This document shows positions 25,408-33,559 of a DNA stretch of 64,000 bases, one piece after another. The stretch is from an uncultured Collinsella sp. (lineage in GTDB: Bacteria; Actinomycetota; Coriobacteriia; Coriobacteriales; Coriobacteriaceae), in the NCBI GenBank assembly GCA_902470695.1, contig CABRHH010000006.1, positions 1 through 64,000 of the forward strand, read 5' to 3'. The notes beneath the pieces are model-generated. The model was not told where the DNA came from. It made no database searches and saw only the letters and a list, made by a program, of their open reading frames with translations. Both the position numbers and the translations under genes were made by a program. Numbering within the stretch: the first letter of the stretch is position 1; every line of letters starts with the position of its first letter.

Positions 25408-25419
25408 AACTGATCGCAT

Positions 25420-25573
25420 CTGCTGCAAAATCGAGGTTTTGCGAAATGCGTTTTCCGAGTGTCATTTCACGCCCGCTTCCAGCTGAGCGCGACCTGCGGT
25501 TTTGCCGGGGCGCTTCAGTGCGAGAAGTGCCCCTTCTATGGTGCCATTTCGCAAAACCTCGATTTTGCAGCAG
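25420..25573. mobile_element. 154-bp element with perfect 29-bp inverted ends
   Basis: The left end (25420-25448, beginning CTGCTGCAAAATCGAGG) is the exact reverse complement of the right end (25545-25573). The 96-bp interior holds no gene but has its own hairpin, GGGGCGCTTC with GAAGTGCCCC. The architecture fits a miniature inverted-repeat element (MITE) or a large structured RNA. No flanking target duplication was found by eye. Confidence 0.75.
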
Positions 25574-25581
25574 CACGGGCA

Positions 25582-25632
25582 ACACAGCAGAGCGGACCAC
25601 ACAGCAGAGCGGACCACACAGCAGCGCGGGCC
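25582..25632 (+). repeat. three tandem 17-bp units
   Basis: ACACAGCAGAGCGGACC at 25582-25598 and 25599-25615, and a diverged third unit at 25616-25632, immediately after the 154-bp element. Confidence 0.8.
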
Positions 25633-25776
25633 ACAGCGAAGCACCGGAAGCTTGGCGGCAATGCGGACGCGCGGCGCAAAGCTGATCGGGCATCGCGGTG
25701 CCACGGCATCACTCCCCTAGCCCGGCGGAAGAGGCGCCTGTAGCCCTCTTTCGGATCCCCCGTGCGTTTCGTCACA
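25633..25776. other. rest of the intergenic region before the Ech operon end
   Basis: GC-rich DNA without a supported gene. With the terminator, element and tandem repeat listed separately, the whole 25258-25889 stretch is non-coding. Short frames in it encode Arg/Ala-rich peptides with no ribosome site. Confidence 0.5.
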
Positions 25777-25830
25777 GAAAAAGCCTCCCATCTCTCGGAC
25801 TTCTACTTCCCTGTCCAAGATCTGGGAGGC
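25777..25830 (-). terminator. Rho-independent terminator of the Ech operon
   Basis: On the minus strand GCCTCCCA ... TGGGAGGC closes a long hairpin and is followed by five U residues, about 60 bases after the echF stop. Confidence 0.82.
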
Positions 25831-25889
25831 CGTTCAGGAGGCACCTGCCGAGCTCACACATGCCATGGGGCGGCTCGCCCGACCCCTTG

Positions 25890-26468
25890 CTACTCCACCT
25901 TGTTCGCCTCGGCTTCGGCTTTGGCCTTCTCGGCATCGCGAGCAGCCTTGCGGGCGCGCGCCGCCTCGACCCGCGCCTGCTGCTCGGGCGTGAGCTGGAC
26001 CTTAGGGCGCGCCGGCTTCTCCACAACAGCGCCGCCGGCAGGCGCAGCGCCCGCAGCCGCCCCACCGCCAGCCGCGGCCTTAACGCCCGCCGCCTTTGCA
26101 GCCGGCACGGGCTTTTCCTTGGCGGGCTTCACCAGCGTCGTCACCGTCAGCTCGGACACCGCCGGAGCAACCGTCACGTCCATACGCAGGCAGTCCTTGG
26201 GACACTCATGCGTGCAGCAGGCGCACTGGATGCACCGGTACGGGTCGATCGACCAGGTGCTCTCCTTGCGCGCCACCGTGATCGCGCCCACCGGGCACAC
26301 GCGCTGGCACATGCCGCACAGGATGCACGTGTCGATATCGCACTCCACGTGCCCGCGCATCGCCGGGAACAGTCGTTCCAGATCGCGTTTCTCATAGGGG
26401 TACTTCACCGTCGCCGGCTTGCTGAACAGCGAGCGCAGCGTCATCTTCCCCAGCTTGAAGCTTCCCAC
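25890..26468 (-). CDS. echF: Ech hydrogenase ferredoxin subunit EchF
   Basis: NuoI/HycF-type polyferredoxin of 192 residues that passes electrons from ferredoxin towards the hydrogenase. Two [4Fe-4S] motifs are at about residues 48-60 (CILCGMCQRVCPVG) and 79-91 (CIQCACCTHECPKD). After residue 110 there is an 80-residue Ala/Lys/Pro-rich tail ending in KAKAEAEANKVE, absent from typical EchF proteins. The segment LTPEQQARVEAARARKAARD in this tail resembles the tail of EchD encoded two genes upstream. It is the last gene of the operon, six bases after echE. Confidence 0.92.
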   Translation of the reverse strand: MGSFKLGKMTLRSLFSKPATVKYPYEKRDLERLFPAMRGHVECDIDTCILCGMCQRVCPVGAITVARKESTWSIDPYRCIQCACCTHECPKDCLRMDVTVAPAVSELTVTTLVKPAKEKPVPAAKAAGVKAAAGGGAAAGAAPAGGAVVEKPARPKVQLTPEQQARVEAARARKAARDAEKAKAEAEANKVE

Positions 26469-26474
26469 AGCGGC

Positions 26475-27569
26475 CTACCTTTCCGTGCAGCTGATGCACG
26501 GGTCGATGGTGAGGATGATCATGGGCACGTCGGCTACCTCGACACCCTGCATGGCGCGCACCATGCCCGCAAGGTTTTGCGAGGTGGGCGTGCGCAGGCG
26601 GAAACGGTCGAGATACTTGGTGCCGTTGCCGCGCACGTAGTAGAACGCCTCGCCGCGCGGCTGCTCGATCAGCACGTGCGCCTGGCCGCCCTCGGGCGGC
26701 AGCACCTTCGGGCCCGGTTTACCGCCGATCCCGTCATGCGGAATCTTGGCCACCAGCTCCTTGATGATGTCGATGGACTGGAAGACCTCCTCGCAGCGCA
26801 CCTTGCAGCGAGCGTAGCAGTCGCCCTCGAACGCCACGATCGGCTCGAAATGCTCCAGGTCGCCGTAGGCGCCGAAGCCGGTGGAACGCATGTCGTGGGC
26901 CACGCCGGAGCCCTTGGCAAACGGCCCCACCATGGACAGGTCGTAAGCATCCTCTATCGAGATGGTGCCCACGCCGCACAGGCGGCTGCGCACCGAGTCG
27001 TCGTGCAGCATGGTGTTCACGATCTGGCGGTACTCGCCGCGCAGGCCGTCGAGCTTGTCGCACACGCGGGCGAGCATCGCGTCGTCGATGTCGTGTGCCA
27101 TGCCGCCCACGATGCAGATCGACAGGATGATGCGGCCGCCACAGGTTTCCTGGAAGATGTCCAAGATCGTCTCGCGTAGACGCCAGCAGTGATTGAACAG
27201 GCTCTCGAACCCGAAGGCGTCGGCAAGCAGGCCCAGCCACATCAGATGCGAGTGCAGGCGGGAGAGCTCCTCCAGGATCGCGCGCAGGTACTCGGCGCGG
27301 TGCGGCACCTCGATACCCAGCAGCTTCTCGGTTGCACTTGCATAACCGTAGCCGTGGCCGAAGCTGCAGATGCCGCACACACGCTCGGCAACGTAGACGA
27401 ACTGGTTGAAGTCGCGCTTCTCGACCAGCTTCTCCAGGCCGCGGTGAATGAAGCCGATCTGCGGAATGGCCTCGATGACGTGTTCATCCTCGACCACCAG
27501 GTCGAGGTGCACCGGCTCGGGCAGCACGGGGTGCTGCGGGCCGAACGGCAGGATGGTACGGGTTGCCAT
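26475..27569 (-). CDS. echE: Ech [NiFe] hydrogenase large subunit EchE
   Basis: Catalytic subunit (NuoD/HycE family), 364 residues, that binds the nickel-iron site and reduces protons to hydrogen. The N-terminal metal motif is RVCGICSFGHGYG (about residues 63-75) and the C-terminal one is DPCISCTER at the very end, so all four metal-binding Cys are present. This marks a true hydrogenase, not a Complex I homologue. The protein stops right at the second motif, as in Ech enzymes that have no cleaved C-terminal peptide. Hydrogenase maturation genes are not in this window. Confidence 0.96.
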   Translation of the reverse strand: MATRTILPFGPQHPVLPEPVHLDLVVEDEHVIEAIPQIGFIHRGLEKLVEKRDFNQFVYVAERVCGICSFGHGYGYASATEKLLGIEVPHRAEYLRAILEELSRLHSHLMWLGLLADAFGFESLFNHCWRLRETILDIFQETCGGRIILSICIVGGMAHDIDDAMLARVCDKLDGLRGEYRQIVNTMLHDDSVRSRLCGVGTISIEDAYDLSMVGPFAKGSGVAHDMRSTGFGAYGDLEHFEPIVAFEGDCYARCKVRCEEVFQSIDIIKELVAKIPHDGIGGKPGPKVLPPEGGQAHVLIEQPRGEAFYYVRGNGTKYLDRFRLRTPTSQNLAGMVRAMQGVEVADVPMIILTIDPCISCTER

Positions 27570-27571
27570 AT

Positions 27572-28354
27572 CTATGCACCAGCCTTTCCAGACGCGGCGT
27601 CGCGGGCGGCCTTGGCGGCCAGCGCCGCGCGGACCTTCGCCGCCTTCTCGGGATCCATGGCGGCGAGCTTCGCCTCCATCTTCGCGGCGCGCTCCTCAGC
27701 GCTCACCGCGGGCTTGGGCGCAGGTGCGGCAGCCGGGTCAGCGCTGGCGGAGGCACCTGCAGCGGAACCGGGATTCACACCCGCCGCCTCGGCGCCCGCT
27801 GCCGCGCCGGCAGCCGCCTTCGGCGCCACCGTATTCACAGCGGCCACCGCCGCAGCGTCGGCCTCGGCCGCGCTCGTGTTCAGCGCCCGCTCGGCCGATG
27901 CGGCCTCGGCAGCCTCACGCGCCGCCTTCGCCGCCGCCTCGGCCTTGGCCGCAGCAGCCGCCTTCTTCTTCGCGAGCTTTTCGCGCTCGGCCTTCATCTC
28001 GGGCGAGATGATCGTCATGGGCTCGGTGGTGGCTACGTTGAAGAAGTTCCCGCCGAAATCGAGTACCATGTTGATGAACCGCACGCCATACAGGTCGTGA
28101 GTCTCGTTCTCGTAGGAAAACGCCGCGAAATACAGCCCCTGGATGCTCGGCACGCGGCTCTCCCCGTCGATACCGTACACGCACAGGTTGAGCGCATGGT
28201 CGCGCGTCTCGTCGTAGAACGTGTAGAGCAAATCGATGCCCGCCTCGGTGGTCTCCGCGCACATCTGCACGAAGCGCTGGCCCTCGTGCTTCAAGGTCTG
28301 CACGCGGCCCAACAGCTCACCGAGCGGGACCTCAACAAACGACGTCGTGTACAT
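27572..28354 (-). CDS. echD: Ech hydrogenase subunit EchD (NuoC-like) with long tail
   Basis: Residues 1-120 are a NuoC-type 30-kDa domain (LYTFYDETRDHALNLCVYG and FAAFSYENETHDLYGV), a structural link between the large and small hydrogenase subunits. Residues 121-260 are a Lys/Ala-rich, probably helical tail (KAEREKLAKKKAAAAAKAEA ... KAARDAASGKAGA) that doubles the length usual for EchD. The tail contains SAEERAAKMEAKLAAMDPEK, similar in style to the EchF tail. The start at 28354 sits directly at the end of echC, and the stop is two bases before echE, so translation is tightly coupled. Confidence 0.9.
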   Translation of the reverse strand: MYTTSFVEVPLGELLGRVQTLKHEGQRFVQMCAETTEAGIDLLYTFYDETRDHALNLCVYGIDGESRVPSIQGLYFAAFSYENETHDLYGVRFINMVLDFGGNFFNVATTEPMTIISPEMKAEREKLAKKKAAAAAKAEAAAKAAREAAEAASAERALNTSAAEADAAAVAAVNTVAPKAAAGAAAGAEAAGVNPGSAAGASASADPAAAPAPKPAVSAEERAAKMEAKLAAMDPEKAAKVRAALAAKAARDAASGKAGA

Positions 28355-28870
28355 CTACGCCCCCTTCTTCTCGTCTGCCGCCGCGCGCGCCGCCGCGAAC
28401 TCGTAGTCCGGTAGCGGCGGATGCAGCGCCTCCGGGCTCTCGCCGGCCGCCAGGCGCGCAGCCTTCTTGTCGAGCACCTCCACGGCCTGCAGGACCGCGT
28501 CGATGATCGTCTCGGGGCGCACAGCGCAACCCGGCGCGTACACGTCCACCGGGATGGCCTTGTCCACGCCGCCGATGATGTTGTAGCAGTCGCGGAACAC
28601 CCCGCCGGTGCAGGCGCAGATCCCGCAGGCCACCACGACCTTGGGCTCGAGCATCTGCTCGTAGATGTGGCGCACGACCTCGATGTTCTGCGCGTTCACC
28701 GAACCGGTGACCAAAAAGATGTCGGCATGCTTGGGGTTGCCGGTGTTGATGATGCCGAACCGCTCGATATCGTAGAGCGGCATCATCGAATCGAGCACCT
28801 CGATGTCGCAGCCGTTGCAGCTCGATCCGTCATAGTGGATGAGCCAAGGTGATTTCGAAGAGTATCCCAT
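28355..28870 (-). CDS. echC: Ech hydrogenase small subunit EchC
   Basis: NuoB-like subunit of 171 residues carrying the proximal [4Fe-4S] cluster. Cluster ligands are visible in SSCNGCDIEVLD (residues about 17-28), ACGICACTGGVF (about 81-92) and APGCAVRPE (about 112-120). It receives electrons from EchF and passes them to the NiFe site of EchE. The gene lies 12 bases after the echAB fusion and abuts echD. Length and motifs are normal for the family; the C-terminal 30 residues are again Ala/Lys-rich and end DEKKGA. Confidence 0.94.
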   Translation of the reverse strand: MGYSSKSPWLIHYDGSSCNGCDIEVLDSMMPLYDIERFGIINTGNPKHADIFLVTGSVNAQNIEVVRHIYEQMLEPKVVVACGICACTGGVFRDCYNIIGGVDKAIPVDVYAPGCAVRPETIIDAVLQAVEVLDKKAARLAAGESPEALHPPLPDYEFAAARAAADEKKGA

Positions 28871-28882
28871 CGATGCGCTCCC

Positions 28883-31747
28883 TTAGATAAACGGGGTGAT
28901 GAGCATGTAGAACAGGTTGACCACGCCGGTCACGAGCGCCACGCCCCATGCCAGCTTGAGGCAGGTCTGCCACTTCACGCGGGCGAAGTTGTTGTCGATC
29001 CACACCTCGAAGAACCACACGATCGCCACGGCGAGTACGGCCACGATCCACGAGACGGGATTGTCCCAGATGAAGAACATGCCCACCCACATGAGGAACA
29101 GCACGCTCTCGCACCAGTGCATGACCTCCACGATCGCCAGGGTGCGGCCGCTCATCTCGGTAGTGATGCCCTTGACGATCTCCTGATGCGCGTGGTGGCT
29201 GTAGGACAGGTCGAACGGCGATTTGCGCAGCTTGATGGTCAGGATGAACAGCAGGCCGCAGAAGATCGGCACCAACAGGCAGATGATCGGGGCCGGCAGG
29301 CGCGTGAGCGAGGCCACGTCGAAGGACTGGGTGGCGGCGAAGAAGCCCACGGTCATGATCAGCAGCATGGGCTCGTAGCTCATCACCTGCAGACACTCGC
29401 GGTCGGCGCCGGTGTCGGCATAAGGGCTGCGCGAGGAGTAGGCGGCGATGATCACGAACAGCGTGCCGAGCGTCACGAGGAACACGCACATCAGCAGGTT
29501 GGAACCGGAGACGAACAGGCCGCCGGCCAGGATGCAGAAAATCAGCGCGCAGGTGACGTAGGCCTCGTCCACCGCGTTCACCGTGGCCTGCTCCTTCGAG
29601 ATGAGCTTGAGCACGTCCCAGTACGGCTGCAGGATGTGCGGGCCCACGCGCCCCTGCATGTGCGCGCTCACCTTGCGGTCCAAGCCATCGAGCAGGCAGC
29701 CCGCTACGGGCGCAAGCACGGCGAAGACGAGCACGCCCACAGCGATCCCGGCAAGGCCCGGCCCCACCAGCAGCACGGTGCGCTCGACCATGAAGCCGCC
29801 GCCCACCAGATCCTCGTGGCTGAAGACGAAGCAGGCCGCGAACGCGATGAGAATCACCGCGGTGCCCACCACGGTGCCGAGCGGGCCGAGCTTCTGCTCG
29901 CCGAAGAAATCAACCATGTACCAGTTGCGCTTGGTGGAGGTGATGGTGCGGCCCATCGAGCCGTGATAGCGGCGGCTGTCCGGGTCGGTGCAGGTGCCGC
30001 CCAGGTACACCGGCATGCGGCGCTTGGCGGTGGCGCGGCCCCACGGGGTGAGCAGCACGATGGCGATGAACACCACGATGCCGCCCATGATGATCATGTT
30101 GTCGATCTCGATCAGGCGCGGGGCGACGCCGTAGACGCCCTCAAGATAGGGCGCAAGCACGAACTGCGAGATCAACGGCAGGCCCACGCAGCATGCCAGC
30201 AGCAGCGCGGAGATGAAGCCGATGGCCGCCCACTCGCTGGTATGCACGCCGGCCTCCTGGTTGTCGGCCTTCTGCGCCACGCCGGAGAGCTTGCCGAGCC
30301 ACTTGGCCCAGTACAGGAAGGTCGCCGCCGAGCCGAACGCCAGCGCGATCAGGAACACCACGTTGCCCGTCTCGGCAAAGGACACCAGCGTGGCCCACTT
30401 GGAGATGAGCATGCCGAACGGCGCCACGAACATGCCCATGATGCCGAGCATCATGAAGCGCGTGAGGCGCGGCAGGCGGCTGAACAGCCCGTCCATGTCC
30501 TCGATGTTGCGGCTGCCGATGCGGTGCTCGACGGTGCCCACGCACAGAAACAGCGTGGACTTGGACACCGTGTGGAAGATCATGAGGAAGATCGCGGCCC
30601 ACACGGCCTCGGCGGTGCCCACGCCCGCGCAGGCGGACATGAGGCCGAGGTTGGCGATGGTGGAGTAGGCCAGCACGCGCTTGGCGTTGGACTGAGTGAT
30701 CGCCATGAAGGAGCACAGCACGAAGGTGAGGCCGCCGATGGCCACCACGAAGGTGGAGGCGATCGGGAACGCCAGGTAGAGCGGGGCGAGCTTCACCAGC
30801 AGGAAGATGCCGGCCTTGACCATCGTGGAGGAGTGCAGAAGCGCACTGGTGGGCGTGGGCGCCACCATGGCGCCCAGCAGCCAGGGGTGGAAGGGCATCT
30901 GCGCGGCCTTGGTGAGACCAGCCAGCGACAGCAGCATGAGCGGCACCACGAACAGCGATGCCTCGGGGCCGGTGGCGGCTGAGATCATGGCGGTAAAGGA
31001 CAGGGGTTGGCCCGCCACGACAAGCCCGATCAGGGCTGCGAGGAACGCCAGGCCGCCCACCATGTTGAGGTTGATCTGGATGAAGGAGTTCTTGATGGCC
31101 TCCGGCGTGCGGGTGTAGCCGATCATCAGGAAGGAGCACACCGTGGTGACTTCCCAGCCGGTGAAGAGCCACTCGAGGTTGTCGGTGAGCACGATCACGA
31201 ACATGGCCGCGAGGAAGGCGAACATGAGCGCCGCGAACGCATGCCGACGGTCGGGGGCGTCGGCGGGCTCGTGGTGCTGGAAGTCCTTCATGTAGCCCAG
31301 GGCGTAGACGCAGATGGCGCTGCCCACCAGGCCCACGATGAGCACCATGACGATCGAAAGGGTATCGATGTAGAGGGGCTCCTCGATCATGTGACGCGGG
31401 CCCTCGCCCAGGGTCATCTGGGCAAACAGCACGATGCCGACGGTTTGAACCAAACCGAGCGCAAGAGCGACCAGGTTCTTATGGCGCACCGCGTTGAACA
31501 GGATGACGGCGCACAGGACAAGGTCGACCCCCGTCATGACCCAGGAGATGATGTAGCTCGTTTCCCGGGGCAACTCGAAGCTGACGGGCAACGAGGTGAA
31601 GAAGGCGCCGGCTACCGCCAGCGACAGCGCAGCGGTGAGTCCCGCCGCGGCGATCGTGATGACACCGCGCTCCCGCTCACCTCGAAACGCCAGGAGCAAT
31701 GCGGCCGCAACCAGCGGCACTGCGATTAGACACGCTAACAATCCCAT
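28883..31747 (-). CDS. echAB: fused Ech hydrogenase membrane subunits EchA-EchB
   Basis: A 954-residue membrane protein joining two subunits that are normally separate. Residues 1 to about 640 are the NuoL/HycC-type ion-translocating antiporter subunit EchA, with the Lys/Glu-containing spans around FTGWEVTTVCSFLMIGYT, FHPWLLGAMVAPTPTSALLH and FHTVSKSTLFL. Residues about 650-954 are the NuoH/HycD-type EchB with MQGRVGPHILQPYWDVLKL, NAVDEAYVT and SRSPYADTGADREC. The start is the ATG at 31747 after GGAGGGGAG; a GTG further up lacks a site. An in-frame ATG at 29791 lies where a free EchB would begin, but has only a weak ribosome site. It is the first gene of the A-B-C-D-E-F operon. Confidence 0.93.
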   Translation of the reverse strand: MGLLACLIAVPLVAAALLLAFRGERERGVITIAAAGLTAALSLAVAGAFFTSLPVSFELPRETSYIISWVMTGVDLVLCAVILFNAVRHKNLVALALGLVQTVGIVLFAQMTLGEGPRHMIEEPLYIDTLSIVMVLIVGLVGSAICVYALGYMKDFQHHEPADAPDRRHAFAALMFAFLAAMFVIVLTDNLEWLFTGWEVTTVCSFLMIGYTRTPEAIKNSFIQINLNMVGGLAFLAALIGLVVAGQPLSFTAMISAATGPEASLFVVPLMLLSLAGLTKAAQMPFHPWLLGAMVAPTPTSALLHSSTMVKAGIFLLVKLAPLYLAFPIASTFVVAIGGLTFVLCSFMAITQSNAKRVLAYSTIANLGLMSACAGVGTAEAVWAAIFLMIFHTVSKSTLFLCVGTVEHRIGSRNIEDMDGLFSRLPRLTRFMMLGIMGMFVAPFGMLISKWATLVSFAETGNVVFLIALAFGSAATFLYWAKWLGKLSGVAQKADNQEAGVHTSEWAAIGFISALLLACCVGLPLISQFVLAPYLEGVYGVAPRLIEIDNMIIMGGIVVFIAIVLLTPWGRATAKRRMPVYLGGTCTDPDSRRYHGSMGRTITSTKRNWYMVDFFGEQKLGPLGTVVGTAVILIAFAACFVFSHEDLVGGGFMVERTVLLVGPGLAGIAVGVLVFAVLAPVAGCLLDGLDRKVSAHMQGRVGPHILQPYWDVLKLISKEQATVNAVDEAYVTCALIFCILAGGLFVSGSNLLMCVFLVTLGTLFVIIAAYSSRSPYADTGADRECLQVMSYEPMLLIMTVGFFAATQSFDVASLTRLPAPIICLLVPIFCGLLFILTIKLRKSPFDLSYSHHAHQEIVKGITTEMSGRTLAIVEVMHWCESVLFLMWVGMFFIWDNPVSWIVAVLAVAIVWFFEVWIDNNFARVKWQTCLKLAWGVALVTGVVNLFYMLITPFI

Positions 31748-32122
31748 AGGTCTCCCCTCCACCGGGCTGCCGGGGTCCTTGTGGCCGCGGCAGGCGCGCG
31801 TACGGTGTTTGGCTTTTTCTTATGCCAAAGCCAACAGTGTAGTCCTTTTGAAGGGGGCCGTTCGCAAAAACCGCCAACGGTAGGGTGAGCGTTCAACGTG
31901 CGCTTGAACTGGGGGTTTGTAAACGGTGAACGGTATCCGCACGGCGCGCCCGTCTGGGGACGGGGTCGTTTCGTTCGCCTGTCACTTTGGGGACGGGGTC
32001 GTTTCGTTTTGCGGGTCGGCGGCGTGCGGCCGCCTGGGGCCGACCAGCCCTTTGCCGAACGAATCGACCCCGTCCCCAGACGGGCAGGTGCACACATCGG
32101 AAACCGTGGCAAGCCTTACGAG
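31748..32122. other. intergenic upstream of the Ech operon
   Basis: About 375 bases. It holds the Ech promoter region on the minus strand, an inverted repeat around TTTGGCTTTTT and GCCAAAGCCAA (about 31809-31836), and the repeat cluster described separately. No gene is supported. Confidence 0.5.
31955..32080. repeat. GGGGACGGGGTCGTTTCG copies as an inverted pair
   Basis: Two plus-direction copies (31955-31974, 31988-32007) and one reverse copy (32062-32080). TCTGGGGACGGGGTCG at 31953 and its perfect reverse complement at 32065 can form a 16-bp stem. The cluster lies exactly at the low-GC end of the alpha-glucoside island. Confidence 0.9.
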
Positions 32123-33499
32123 CTATGAGGCCCAGCCATCAATGTAATCCTTATTCAGCTCTATATAGCTTTCCGCCAGATCGACCGCAATCGAATATGA
32201 ACTCACCAGCGGATGCATGGCAAGACATTCGATAATATCCGATTTCGAGCGATTGACGATGCCGCGCGCCGCAACACGCTCATAATATTTCACACGGCGA
32301 ATTAGTTCGAGATTGCCCTCCGGAATATCATCGATGCCGAATCGATGTGGGACGCATCCGCCTGCTGATACATCGCAGGTCACTTCTACGACATCGCCAT
32401 CCTCCAGCAAGGGAATCGCTCCATTATTTGGACAGCACAAGATCATGCTACCCCGCTTGCCAGACCGTTCGATTTCGATATACCGCAGCGCAACTCCAGC
32501 ATATCCGCCGGCATCGGAACCAAAGACGTCGAAACTCCAAGGCTTCCCCTCACGCTTCATGCCCGTCTCGCTGGCCATATAGGCGTTCTCTCGTTTACCA
32601 TACCATGTCTCAAAAACCTCAAGCGCTCGCTCAAAATCGACATCGACATCGAGCTGGGAGAGTGCGGCGGTCATCGAGCGGTTGATTTCCTCGATGGCCT
32701 CACCACGCGTCATGCCGGAACGCTGAATGTGTTCAACCACCTGCTCACGATAATAGTAGTAATACAGATACTCGTTAAGAATGGCATTGCGACTCCGCAC
32801 CAAATCCTTGCTGAAGAAGTGCTGATCGGTTGCATGGTACAGCTCATCCATCTCCATTAGCTCGGGAAGGACCTCTCGTCCGCCCATCGTTATGCTCGAA
32901 AAGTAAGAAAGATGATTCAAGCCGTAGCACTCGCCGCAAAGGGACTCAGGGCTGACATCGAGCATCCCGGCAATTTGCCGAAGCAGGCCGCTTGGGGCAT
33001 CGCAAATGCCAAACGTGAGTGTATATCCCATATCCCGCAACGCCTGCGATACCACGCCGGCAGGGTTTGTAAAATTGAACACCTTCACGTTCGGAGCAGC
33101 ATGCTTCTTTATGAGCTCGCAATAGCCCGCTAGTGCCGGAATGGAGCGCATGGCAAACGATACGCCTGCAGCCCCCGTCGTCTCCTGACCGAGAACATTG
33201 TGGGCAAGTGCAAGGCGCTCGTCGCGCACGCGCATGTGGTCACCGCCAACCCGAATGGTGGTAATGACGTAGTCTGCGCAGCGCACCGCCTCAACTGGAT
33301 CATCCGTAAGAACGAATTTCAAATCTGGACAGAGCATACGGCCAACATGGCGAGCCATCACACCATACACTTGCAGCCTTTCCCTGTCGTTATCCATAAA
33401 GACAAGCGTCTTGATGCCGAGTGCACTAGCGTTCTGGGCGATACTCTTAGCTAGAAACATCGAGCGAACACCGCCGCCGCCAATCACCGTCAGTTTCAT
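32123..33499 (-). CDS. GH4 6-phospho-glucosidase, probably 6-phospho-alpha
   Basis: NAD- and metal-dependent glycosidase of family GH4, 458 residues, hydrolysing phosphorylated disaccharides imported by the PTS. The dinucleotide site is TVIGGGGVRS (residues 4-13); FNFTNPAG (141-148) and GLNH (193-196) are catalytic or metal-binding regions. The metal Cys is Cys166 in CDAP. As I recall, phospho-alpha-glucosidases carry CDMP and phospho-beta-glucosidases CNVP here, so CDAP leans towards alpha. The co-transcribed GlvC-like permease supports this. The ATG at 33499 is the natural N-terminus, though its ribosome site is weak. AT-richer than the chromosome around it. Confidence 0.88.
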   Translation of the reverse strand: MKLTVIGGGGVRSMFLAKSIAQNASALGIKTLVFMDNDRERLQVYGVMARHVGRMLCPDLKFVLTDDPVEAVRCADYVITTIRVGGDHMRVRDERLALAHNVLGQETTGAAGVSFAMRSIPALAGYCELIKKHAAPNVKVFNFTNPAGVVSQALRDMGYTLTFGICDAPSGLLRQIAGMLDVSPESLCGECYGLNHLSYFSSITMGGREVLPELMEMDELYHATDQHFFSKDLVRSRNAILNEYLYYYYYREQVVEHIQRSGMTRGEAIEEINRSMTAALSQLDVDVDFERALEVFETWYGKRENAYMASETGMKREGKPWSFDVFGSDAGGYAGVALRYIEIERSGKRGSMILCCPNNGAIPLLEDGDVVEVTCDVSAGGCVPHRFGIDDIPEGNLELIRRVKYYERVAARGIVNRSKSDIIECLAMHPLVSSYSIAVDLAESYIELNKDYIDGWAS

Positions 33500-33559
33500 C
33501 CCGTCACATCCAATCTTCGCCGACGCACCCACTGCGCCCAGGCATACGACCGCGAACGT

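Noticed and set aside
29117..30982. A 621-codon plus-strand frame
   Set aside because: Antisense shadow of the EchA-EchB fusion; His/Glu/Gln-rich nonsense product.
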